Part shown: positions 8,922 to 17,804 of the stretch, one piece after another
Position numbering within the stretch: the first letter of the stretch is position 1
Layout: every line of letters begins with the position of its first letter
DNA from: Pelolinea sp.
Lineage (GTDB): Bacteria; Chloroflexota; Anaerolineae; Anaerolineales; Anaerolineaceae
NCBI GenBank assembly: GCA_030692365.1
Contig: JAUYCC010000071.1
Span: 1 to 64,000 of the forward strand
Direction of reading: 5' to 3'
DNA length: 64,000 nt
Program-made: the position numbers and the translations under genes
Notes under the pieces: model-generated
Seen by the model: the letters and a program-made list of their open reading frames with translations, nothing else
Databases searched by the model: none
What the model was told of the DNA's origin: nothing

Positions 8922-11504
8922 ATGTTCAATAAAACAAATTTCCTTATTAAAAAGAATTATTTTTTTATAATCATTCTGTTGCAATCTCTTTTATCATTCC
9001 TCTGGTTATTACTGATCCCCAAAGAACCCGGCAACGCGCTCATTCTGGGCTATTCCCTTCGTCGGCTGGCGCTGTTAATCCCTTTGTCACTGCCGCTCAT
9101 CGGCGCGCTGTTGATTCAATGGGGATTGAACAAATACGCAAACTGGCGTGCCTGGCTGGTTGATGAGGATAAGAAACCTAAAACCGCGGCGCTCCTGGCG
9201 GGTGGTGGATTCCTGATTGCGGCGGTTGTGTGGAGTTTTGCTTTCCTCTTCCATTTCATGTGCTTTTTTCCGGATTTGGGCGCTTATATCCGCCTGCTGC
9301 CCTTACTCGTATGCTATTTGCTGCTCGGGATTGAAGCCATCCTGTTTGTACCCCTGGCGCTTTACCCAATCAAGCGTGAACGCCGAACTAAAAAACATGC
9401 CTTCCCGCTGGCAGCTTTCCTTGTTACGTTTATTGTCCTCATTGCGGGGCTTCTTGTGGTGGCGATCACCGGCTGGGGCATCGACCCTGAGCGCGTGTCG
9501 ATCATCTCGCTCGGCGCGCCGCTGCTGGAGGGGCAAGTGTGGTATATCGCCGGATTGCTGACGCTGCTGATGGCGGCTGCCTTTGCCTGGGCTTGCATCC
9601 CTAAAAAATCACGCCCGGGCTTGCGCGGGAAGGCAGACCTGGTTGTCGCGCTGGTTTTATGGCTGATTGCTGTAGTACTGTGGATGAGTCTACCGCTGCC
9701 CAAGAATAATTATTTCGCGCCGCCGGTTCAAGCGCCTAATTTTGAAAAATACCCGTTTTCTGACGCAGAACAATATGACCTGAGCTCTCTGTATGTGTAT
9801 TACGGTTCGCTGAAGGATTTCGTGGTTTCCAAACCGCTGTACGTCTCGCTGTTGGCGCTGCTGCACACTTTGGTGGGACTGAGTTATGACCGCATTATCC
9901 TGCTGCAGACGCTTCTTGTGGCGCTGTTCCCGGCAGTGCTATATTTAATTGGTAAAGAACTGCACAGCCGCCTGGGGGGTATTGCCATTGCCCTGTTTGC
10001 CATCATGCGCGAAGTCGCAGCTATTCAGGCTACCAGCATGGCAGATGTTTCGAGCACCAAATTACTTCTTTCGGATATGCCCGCTGCGCTGCTAGCCAGC
10101 GTGCTGGCTCTGGCGCTCATCCACTGGTTTAAGGCAGGCGGGAAAAAGGTTAGTGGTCATGAATTCATCATCGGCGGTTTGATTGGGGCGTTCATACTCA
10201 CCCGTATCCAGACCATGGTGCTGGTGCCATTCGTTCTGGTGTTGGTAGTGATCCGTTATTTCCGCAGCTTCAAGTCCATTCTGCTCTCGGCTCTCGTCCT
10301 GCTGCTGGCAGTTGGGTTGGTGGTCACCCCTGTATTACTGCGCAACCATGCCATCACGGGCGTTTACTGGGTAGATAATCCGTCATCCTCATCTGGCCTT
10401 TCAAGAATAATGACAAAGGGTTTGGAGGTTGAAGAGGATATTTCTGATATGTTCTCACCCGAAGACCCTCTCCAAAAGAATAAAGCTGTCATTGGGAGCT
10501 TGTTAAAGAATAATCTCATCGAGTTGATTGGTTTTACAGCTGACAACTTCATGAGGAATGAAACCTCAACTTTCCTGACGCTTCCAATTCGTCTTGGCAA
10601 CCGTACTCCCTTTCTGGATTACCTGACGATCAACAAACCGTTCTGGGTTGAAGTTTATTCTCAGCCAAATCTGTTAAATATTATGGTTTTCTTAATCAAT
10701 TCAGCGCTGATTGCTTTAGGTTTCGCTGTAGTTTTTCGCAGGAATCCTTGGGCTGTACTCGCAGTAATCGGATTTCATTTCATCTATAGCTTAAGTTCCG
10801 CGGTGGTACGCCTTTCAGGCTGGCGTTTTATTCTGCCGGTGGATTGGGTGCTGTATGCGTTCTATGCCTTGGGGTTGGCTGAAGGGTTGACATGGATTTA
10901 CAGGAAAGTGGCAGGGTGGAACCTTACTCCGCAAGCGACCTGGCTAGCGGATTACCCGGCTGATAAGCAAAAGAATTCCCGCGGATGGGCCGCCTACGCA
11001 ATGTACGGGGTGCTGTTCATCTTTATTGGCGCTGCGATTCCGCTTCGGGAAAATTTACTTCCACCTCTGACCCCGGAATACACAAAATCCGAGGTTTGCC
11101 AAACGATCGAAGCCAAAATTATGGAATCCGAATACGCGCTACTGGCGGAAGGCTTTTCAGAATTCTGTATATCTGATAATACACGGGCGCTTTATGGATT
11201 TGGAATTTATCCACGTTACTTTAAATCCGGCGAAGGGTTTTACAATCGCAGTTACGACCCCTGGTTCGGCAAACAACCTTACGCGCGGCTGGTTTTCCGA
11301 ATGATCGGAAGCAGGAATGGAAAAATTTATATCAAGACGGAAAATGAAGCACTGCACTTTCCAAATGGAACACTGGTTTACGCGGTAGGCAGAGACAAGA
11401 CCAAATTTGAAGCGCAGGTGGTGTTAGTTGAAGGACAACAGACTGAATTGCTGATCTCATCGGCCATCCTGTCAGGTGAAGAGAAATTCAAAACTGGGAA
11501 TTAA
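8922..11504 (+). CDS. Large membrane glycosyltransferase (GT39-like)
   Basis: 860 aa, many TM helices, DAEQYDLSSLYVYYGSLKDFVVSKPLYVSLLALLHTLVGLSYDRIILLQ similar to GT-C architecture. Confidence 0.55.
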   Translation: MFNKTNFLIKKNYFFIIILLQSLLSFLWLLLIPKEPGNALILGYSLRRLALLIPLSLPLIGALLIQWGLNKYANWRAWLVDEDKKPKTAALLAGGGFLIAAVVWSFAFLFHFMCFFPDLGAYIRLLPLLVCYLLLGIEAILFVPLALYPIKRERRTKKHAFPLAAFLVTFIVLIAGLLVVAITGWGIDPERVSIISLGAPLLEGQVWYIAGLLTLLMAAAFAWACIPKKSRPGLRGKADLVVALVLWLIAVVLWMSLPLPKNNYFAPPVQAPNFEKYPFSDAEQYDLSSLYVYYGSLKDFVVSKPLYVSLLALLHTLVGLSYDRIILLQTLLVALFPAVLYLIGKELHSRLGGIAIALFAIMREVAAIQATSMADVSSTKLLLSDMPAALLASVLALALIHWFKAGGKKVSGHEFIIGGLIGAFILTRIQTMVLVPFVLVLVVIRYFRSFKSILLSALVLLLAVGLVVTPVLLRNHAITGVYWVDNPSSSSGLSRIMTKGLEVEEDISDMFSPEDPLQKNKAVIGSLLKNNLIELIGFTADNFMRNETSTFLTLPIRLGNRTPFLDYLTINKPFWVEVYSQPNLLNIMVFLINSALIALGFAVVFRRNPWAVLAVIGFHFIYSLSSAVVRLSGWRFILPVDWVLYAFYALGLAEGLTWIYRKVAGWNLTPQATWLADYPADKQKNSRGWAAYAMYGVLFIFIGAAIPLRENLLPPLTPEYTKSEVCQTIEAKIMESEYALLAEGFSEFCISDNTRALYGFGIYPRYFKSGEGFYNRSYDPWFGKQPYARLVFRMIGSRNGKIYIKTENEALHFPNGTLVYAVGRDKTKFEAQVVLVEGQQTELLISSAILSGEEKFKTGN

Positions 11505-11528
11505 ATCATAAAGGTAATTTACGAGGTA

Positions 11529-13397
11529 ATGAGTAGGATGAAGAAAATACTCTCAAAAATTGCCAGGCAACCTTTAATTTACTGGTTGCTGTTGGGAATA
11601 GTCACTATCAATTTCTTGGCTTTAGCCTTTACCTCTGCTCATCGTCTACCCTCTCGAGTAGATGAAGGTTCCTTTCTCATAAAAGGGTATTACTACATCA
11701 CGGGCAGATACACACCCTTTCAGGATTACGGTCCCTGGACCAATAATATGCCCTTGGCATATTACATCCCCGGCCTGGCGCAAGCTCTGTTCGGTCCCGG
11801 ACTGAAAACCGGGCGTTACTTCGCAATTTTTCTTACCTGTCTAAACCTGGCAGGCATCTGGATATTACTTAACCGGCTGAAGGGCAAATGGTGGGCATTA
11901 TTGGGCGTGTTGGTTCTCGCGATCAATCCCGCGGTGGTCAGGATTTACGTCCAGGCACTTTCACAAGGTGTTGTGGCCTGCCTGCTCACCTGGGCGCTGG
12001 TTTTCCTCATTGGTGAGAAGCGCAGACCATGGCAAATCGTGGCAGGCGCGTTTTTATGCGCGCTGACCACTCTGACCCGCCAGAACATGGTTTTTCTAAT
12101 GCCATTCGCAGTGGTCTACGCGTTTTGGCTACACGGCAAAAAAGCGGGCTGGCTGGCGCTTGCTTTTACAGCAATCCCGTTCATCCTTGTGCATCTGATT
12201 TTCTATCCCCAAATTCTGAACCTGTGGTTTTCCTGGCTGCCCGGTTTTATTAGACACGCGCTTGATATTGTGGTTGTGGCAGGTGGGGGAAAGCAGGTGT
12301 GGTCGCCAGGTGCTGACGCGCTGACGCGGGTTTCCTCTTTCTTCATGGCGTTCCGCTATCACTTTGTTGTGCTTTTCGGGGTATTTCTTGCAATAGTAAT
12401 GCTGCCTGTAAAAAACTGGTGGAAGGATGACCGCGAACAAAAAACTGCCTTTCTCCTGATTATTTTATTCACCATTTTCTTCGGGCTGCATGCTTGGGCG
12501 TCTCTGGCCAAGAATTATTGTGTATTTTGTTTTCCGAGTTATATCGCATTTTTCCTGCCCATTGGTTTGCTTATCAGCGTACTGGCTTTCAGCAATCTGG
12601 TAGAAAAGCACCCGCGTATCTCCGCGTTTCTGGTGGTTTTATTTGTATTGCTAATAATTCCTGGGTTGTTCACGGGCAGCCTGGAGACGGTCGGGCGCTG
12701 GATTATGGCGCTGTCATTTCCGAGGGTCAATGGCGGGCAGCTTTTGGCTGGAAGCGTGCCATTGTGGAGCATCTTCGGCAACAGATTTGGTCTGGAGTTT
12801 GACCAATTGCTGCCCCTCATCCCGCCGGCTTTCGGATTGCTGACAGCGGTTGCTTTTTCATTGACAATGGCTGTCATTCATAAAGTCTTTAAATTAAAAG
12901 CCCATTTCGGATTCAGCGTTACACTGGCAGTAGATCTTTTAGTGGCGGGTGTTGCGCTAACCCCTACATTATTATTGGGGAATGACCCGATTGAAAATAC
13001 CTGCGGCGGGGATGTCATCAGTGCCTATGAACAGGTGGGCAGCGAACTGCATGCGCGCATCCCGGAAGGCAGCAGCCTCTATTGGGCAGCCGGGAGTGTG
13101 GTAACGCCGCTGATTTACATAACCGATTTAGGCATCCACCCACCCCAATTAAACGGCATCTACTCTTATCGCCGGGGGGGTGAAAGAGACTTGCTCGAAA
13201 AAGTGGGATATTTTAACGAGGAATCCGTATTGGATTGGCGCAGTAGCGATGAATTTATCATCAACTCTAACAAGAATATGGTGGGGGGATGGTTGACTAT
13301 CCTGAACCCGGATGAGTTCGACGAATATCAACACACCAGCCCGCTTGACCCCTGTGAGCCGACATCTTATCTGCGCATTTTCAAGCGCAAAAATTGA
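11529..13397 (+). CDS. Membrane glycosyltransferase (GT39-like)
   Basis: 622 aa multi-TM; SRVDEGSFLIKGYYYITGRYTPFQDYGPWTNNMPLAYYIPG matches GT-C extracytoplasmic acidic loop. Confidence 0.6.
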   Translation: MSRMKKILSKIARQPLIYWLLLGIVTINFLALAFTSAHRLPSRVDEGSFLIKGYYYITGRYTPFQDYGPWTNNMPLAYYIPGLAQALFGPGLKTGRYFAIFLTCLNLAGIWILLNRLKGKWWALLGVLVLAINPAVVRIYVQALSQGVVACLLTWALVFLIGEKRRPWQIVAGAFLCALTTLTRQNMVFLMPFAVVYAFWLHGKKAGWLALAFTAIPFILVHLIFYPQILNLWFSWLPGFIRHALDIVVVAGGGKQVWSPGADALTRVSSFFMAFRYHFVVLFGVFLAIVMLPVKNWWKDDREQKTAFLLIILFTIFFGLHAWASLAKNYCVFCFPSYIAFFLPIGLLISVLAFSNLVEKHPRISAFLVVLFVLLIIPGLFTGSLETVGRWIMALSFPRVNGGQLLAGSVPLWSIFGNRFGLEFDQLLPLIPPAFGLLTAVAFSLTMAVIHKVFKLKAHFGFSVTLAVDLLVAGVALTPTLLLGNDPIENTCGGDVISAYEQVGSELHARIPEGSSLYWAAGSVVTPLIYITDLGIHPPQLNGIYSYRRGGERDLLEKVGYFNEESVLDWRSSDEFIINSNKNMVGGWLTILNPDEFDEYQHTSPLDPCEPTSYLRIFKRKN

Positions 13398-14105
13398 TCA
13401 GGCTGATCCCAACCAGCGGTTTTCCGACTGCAAGCACACCACAGCATTGAGGTGGTATGATGGCAAAAACGGGAATGGGATATAGCGCCTTTGGGTGATC
13501 GGAAAAACTTCCCGGATAACCCGGATGATTTCAGGATACTGATTGACATGTTCGTAGCGGATGATGGCATCGTAATTAAAACCGAATTTTTTCTCCATGT
13601 ACCTTTTACTGGTCAGTGCCCGCCCTAGTTTGTACAAGAAGCCACCTTCCGATGGCAAAGCGACCAATAACTTGCCATCCTTTTTCAATACGCGCTTAAT
13701 CTCAAGCAGATTGCTCTTTAATTCATTCAGGTGCTCAAAAATATATATTGAGAGGATGCAATCGATGGAATGATCCTCAAAGGGCATACAAAATGCATCC
13801 CCGTTTATCGCCATGGCTGCTGATTCGCGTTTTTTGAATGCTTCAATGAAATCATATCGAATCTCCAGCCCGATATAATTTTGGTATGTATGCCCGCTGT
13901 AGATCACATGGTGACCTTGACCGCAGCCAATTTCCAGGACATGCTTGGTCTGCTGCGATATGGACCATTTGCCCAAAACGCGATGTCCCTGAATCTGAAA
14001 CCATCCAGCCAACCCTTTGTATAGGTAATTAAAAAGCTCTTCTTGGGCATATTGCCATACTTCCAGGTCGTGTGCTGTGGGTTGAATGTTCCTCTCTTTT
14101 TTCAT
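13398..14105 (-). CDS. Class I SAM-dependent methyltransferase
   Basis: VLEIGCGQGHHVIY motif I; DCILSIYIFEHL; RVLKKDGKLLVALP. Confidence 0.85.
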   Translation of the reverse strand: MKKERNIQPTAHDLEVWQYAQEELFNYLYKGLAGWFQIQGHRVLGKWSISQQTKHVLEIGCGQGHHVIYSGHTYQNYIGLEIRYDFIEAFKKRESAAMAINGDAFCMPFEDHSIDCILSIYIFEHLNELKSNLLEIKRVLKKDGKLLVALPSEGGFLYKLGRALTSKRYMEKKFGFNYDAIIRYEHVNQYPEIIRVIREVFPITQRRYIPFPFLPSYHLNAVVCLQSENRWLGSA

Positions 14106-14872
14106 GGTATTGATGCGTTTTCAGGTTTTTTCCCCCAAACCATGCTTCGGTAATGCGGGTCGTCAGAAATGATTGCAATGTCTTTTTCCTTAAACCAGTC
14201 CAGCAGGTTTTGATGCAGGAGAATGGTCAAATGAGGGGGTGCGATATCGGTAAGAATGACCTCCCGCACCTGCTGCCAGGAAGAATTCTTTAGACTGATC
14301 TTAGTTTCACTGGGAGCCAAGCCAAAAAAAGGTACCAGCAGATCAGCCAAAATCTGCTGACCTTGACCACTAAGCATTTGGGCAAAGCCTCGCGCTGTAT
14401 TCAGGATGATCCTACTAACACCTTTGATCTCCGGTGAAAATATACCAATGTAACCGCCCGGTTTACAAACCCGCACCATCTCCAAAAATGCCTTGTGAGG
14501 TGACTCCGTGTAGCCTATTGCGCCATGAGCAAAAACAAGATCGAACATATCATCATCAAATTGCAGGTCGCAAGCATCCATTAACAGAAAGGTATCTTGT
14601 GTTTCAGATGTCAATTTGGTGAGGAATGCGATGGATTGTTGTGACACATCGATACCTGTAAATTGAACAATAAATCTTTGGCCGTTCCTTAGATAATACC
14701 GATGTACGCCATCCCCGCATCCGACATCCAGTACTTTTTGGTTACTTTGGAATTGTTCGATAACAGGAGAGAAAAAAAGAGCCGCTTGCAGCAGTTTTGC
14801 TTGCGGATATTCCCGGCATGCGAAACTGGTCCAATGGGTGTTGTAATAATCCGATGTTTCCTTTGTACTCAT
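14102..14872 (-). CDS. Class I SAM-dependent methyltransferase
   Basis: VLDVGCGDGVHRYYL motif I; FDLVFAHGAIGYTESP; VCKPGGYIGIFSP. Confidence 0.85.
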   Translation of the reverse strand: MSTKETSDYYNTHWTSFACREYPQAKLLQAALFFSPVIEQFQSNQKVLDVGCGDGVHRYYLRNGQRFIVQFTGIDVSQQSIAFLTKLTSETQDTFLLMDACDLQFDDDMFDLVFAHGAIGYTESPHKAFLEMVRVCKPGGYIGIFSPEIKGVSRIILNTARGFAQMLSGQGQQILADLLVPFFGLAPSETKISLKNSSWQQVREVILTDIAPPHLTILLHQNLLDWFKEKDIAIISDDPHYRSMVWGKKPENASIP

Positions 14873-15630
14873 GGCCGTATATAACTAATAGTCATCCCAC
14901 CACCAAATTTTTTTAGGGGTGTTTTTTCGATACAGGTACCCACTACTTTTAATATATTATATACAATTCCTTTTACACCGGCAGGAAAAAATCCCCAAAA
15001 GATACACTGCTCTTCATTAAACCCATGTTCAATCATGATTTGTCCAAGGCTTTTTCTGGAATAGTATTTATCCGATGAACAATGAATCCCTACACGGAAT
15101 GGTTTTCTTAGACCATGATACCAGGGACTAAGCCCGTTGGAGGAAATGACAACAATTTTTCCGCCATCATTTAACATGAGCTTACAATTTTCCATTAAAT
15201 TGTCAATATTAATCACATGTTCAATCAGGCCAAAGAAATACAGGACGTCAACTTTAAAAGGTGATTTTTCTAATGGTTTGGATAAATCAATTTGTTCAAG
15301 TTGTATATTCTTTAGATGTTTTACTTTTTTCCCTAGTACATCTAACATCCCTTTGCTGCCATCTACACAAATCAATTTCTTAACCAAAGGTGCTATTTCG
15401 GTGACATAGGGTCCGGTTCCAACACCAAGCTCTGCGCATGTTTTGCCTTTTGCGAGTTCGGCAATCTTGAAGAAGGTCCCTAACCGGATTTTATGAAATT
15501 CTCTGACACTTTCAGTATCACCAAAACGTTCATCCCATGATTCTGCATAAAGATCATAAAAATCAAACACATCCTTAGATGAATTCGATGGTTTAGTGCT
15601 GAACCTTTTCTCGTCCATATAAATCTCCAT
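14869..15630 (-). CDS. Class I SAM-dependent methyltransferase
   Basis: CAELGVGTGPYVTEIAP motif I; VDVLYFFGLIEHV; MLNDGGKIVVISSN. Confidence 0.8.
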   Translation of the reverse strand: MEIYMDEKRFSTKPSNSSKDVFDFYDLYAESWDERFGDTESVREFHKIRLGTFFKIAELAKGKTCAELGVGTGPYVTEIAPLVKKLICVDGSKGMLDVLGKKVKHLKNIQLEQIDLSKPLEKSPFKVDVLYFFGLIEHVINIDNLMENCKLMLNDGGKIVVISSNGLSPWYHGLRKPFRVGIHCSSDKYYSRKSLGQIMIEHGFNEEQCIFWGFFPAGVKGIVYNILKVVGTCIEKTPLKKFGGGMTISYIRP

Positions 15631-15648
15631 AAAAAGAATTGGACAATA

Positions 15649-16854
15649 TTATATATGGGAAATAGTCTCAATTATTTTAAATAAATCCTTTTGGTTCAGA
15701 CCCGGATGAATGGGCAAATTAATAAGCGATTGGCTGCATAATAAACTATTAGGGTATTGGTTATTTGAGGAATACTTTTGATAGGCGGGTAGGTGGGGCA
15801 TGCTGTATTCAATCAGTTGGCCTAACTGTACCCCATGCTGTGCCGCAAGTTTCATAACCTCGTTTCGGTTTGGGACACGGATAACAAAGTGGGAATAAGT
15901 AGCTCCTTCTACATTGGGAGGCATTACCCAGGTATCCGGTACTTTTAATTGGTCAAAATACATTGCGGCAATTTCCCGCCGTCTGGATTTAATGGTGTTG
16001 TATTTTCCCATCTGTTCCAACCCCACACGAGCTTCAACCGGGGACAGGCGTTTGAGGTAATCCGGTGGGAAATGGATTTTTTCGTCCAGATGGTAGGCAT
16101 CGGTTAACTGCCTGAGAAGTCCGGTATTGTTCTGTAGCCAGTAAGTGAATCCATAAATTAGATCGTTAAAAGCGATCGTCGCTACTGGCAGATAAAATAA
16201 TCTGAATAATTTTTCAGACCAGGATTTTTCCGAATAGCTTCGTTCCCGAAGCGCTAATAATTTGGCGGCAATCTCATCGTCATTGGTGGTGAACATCCCG
16301 CCAAAGATGGAGGTGATCTGTTTGCTGATGTTCAATCCAAACAAGGCGCCATCGCCGGCGTTAACTACTGATTTACCTTGCCATTCAGCTTCAAATGAGT
16401 GAGCGCAATCCTGGATAATGTAAATACGCTGTCCGAAACGGTTTTCAGCTTCATGTACAATCTGATTGACAGCGTCCACATCCATCGGATAGCCAAACAG
16501 GTGGGTGGGAAGTACCGCGCGTGTCTTTGCGGTGATGGCTTTACGGAACGCGTCCAGATCCATGTTGTAATCGTGAAGATTTATGTCGACAAAAACCGGA
16601 ATGTTTCCGCTAAGCACCGTCGCGTGGCCAACCACTGAACAGGTGTAGGCTGGCTGGACAATTTCCGCACCTTCAATGCCCATTGCTTTAAAGAAAGCCC
16701 AAAGGGCGCTGCGGCCGTAGGGGAAAGCAACAGCGTGACGGGTTGAAAACGTCGCCGCGAAAGCTGACTCGAATTTTTGCACCGCATCATTTACTGGCCG
16801 GAAAAGCGCAGCAATTTCCTCAAAACCAATAAACGGTTTTAACCTCGGGATCAT
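15649..16854 (-). CDS. DegT/DnrJ/EryC1/StrS-family aminotransferase
   Basis: AFPYGRSALWAFFKAMGI, VLPTHLFGYPMDVDAVNQI, IQDCAHSFEAEW, NISKQITSIFGGMFTTND (PLP lysine). Confidence 0.85.
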   Translation of the reverse strand: MIPRLKPFIGFEEIAALFRPVNDAVQKFESAFAATFSTRHAVAFPYGRSALWAFFKAMGIEGAEIVQPAYTCSVVGHATVLSGNIPVFVDINLHDYNMDLDAFRKAITAKTRAVLPTHLFGYPMDVDAVNQIVHEAENRFGQRIYIIQDCAHSFEAEWQGKSVVNAGDGALFGLNISKQITSIFGGMFTTNDDEIAAKLLALRERSYSEKSWSEKLFRLFYLPVATIAFNDLIYGFTYWLQNNTGLLRQLTDAYHLDEKIHFPPDYLKRLSPVEARVGLEQMGKYNTIKSRRREIAAMYFDQLKVPDTWVMPPNVEGATYSHFVIRVPNRNEVMKLAAQHGVQLGQLIEYSMPHLPAYQKYSSNNQYPNSLLCSQSLINLPIHPGLNQKDLFKIIETISHI

Positions 16855-17804
16855 TTTTCACCCTGCAAAATTTTGGACCATTCGCCCAGGGTTATAAACT
16901 CATAATCGGCAACCATCAGGTCCATCATCTTTTTAAAGACTTCCAGTTTCTTTTTTAAAGGCGTACCCAACGCCTGCGGGACGTATGCGCCTCGATGAGT
17001 TGAGGGCATCTGGTTTTCCAGTTCGGGCAGACTGTAATCCACAAAGTCTGATAGATGCATCTGAAAGTGGACAGGCAATCCGGATCGTTTGATATTCTTG
17101 TAGAGCGCCTGATAGAAACTGTTACTGGTAAAGAGCAGCAACGTGGCAAAGAACGGAATACGTAGGATTGGGGTAACTGAAACCGGAAATTCAATGATGC
17201 CGCCGTCCCCTTTTTGGGCAAGGGAGAATTGGCTGGTGTGGTATGGCGTTATTGGCGCTGCCATGTAGCGCCACATGCCCATGGTAGTACGGTTGGGTTT
17301 TGTCTGGCCAGACATGCTGGCCCAATGCGCGAATTTCATCAGGGGCATCAGTGAGGTTGGAAAAACTGAGGAATCATATGTATATCCCAATCGTTGGAGA
17401 ATAGGCAGCGTGTTGTCGTCAATATTCCATCCGGGTGAGCGGAAGCCGACCGGGCGTACCCCGGTTACTTTTTCGCAGATGTCCCCCATGGCTGCAATCT
17501 CCTTGCCTTTTTCTTCAGGATTCAACCAGCGGAATCCTTGCGGGTGGGTCATTGAATGGTTGGCTGGTTCATGCTCATCTAGAATAATGGAGCGGATTGC
17601 TGAATGGTTGGGCTGATGTAAAAAATCATTACCCACCATAAAAAGCGTGGTTTTCATGCGGTATCCTTCAAAAAACCGCTGGATGGTTTCAAGCCCGGTC
17701 CGAAATTCAATAAATGTGTATCCACCAGGCCGCTTCAGCCCCTGGCTTTTGTAGATGGAAGACAGGCTGTCCACATCAATAGTGACAGATGCCAAATTTT
17801 TCAT
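16851..17804 (-). CDS. Polysaccharide deacetylase (NodB homology domain)
   Basis: ASVTIDVDSLSSIYK, TLFMVGNDFLHQ, EPANHSMTHPQGFRWLNPEEK, GFRSPGWNIDDNTLPIL are NodB motifs. Confidence 0.85.
   Translation of the reverse strand: MKNLASVTIDVDSLSSIYKSQGLKRPGGYTFIEFRTGLETIQRFFEGYRMKTTLFMVGNDFLHQPNHSAIRSIILDEHEPANHSMTHPQGFRWLNPEEKGKEIAAMGDICEKVTGVRPVGFRSPGWNIDDNTLPILQRLGYTYDSSVFPTSLMPLMKFAHWASMSGQTKPNRTTMGMWRYMAAPITPYHTSQFSLAQKGDGGIIEFPVSVTPILRIPFFATLLLFTSNSFYQALYKNIKRSGLPVHFQMHLSDFVDYSLPELENQMPSTHRGAYVPQALGTPLKKKLEVFKKMMDLMVADYEFITLGEWSKILQGEK

Noticed and set aside
9217-9703. Overlapping 114, 77 and 113-aa ORFs on both strands inside the GT39-like ORF
   Set aside because: Arg/Ser/Cys-rich shadow translations inside a clear long membrane-protein ORF.
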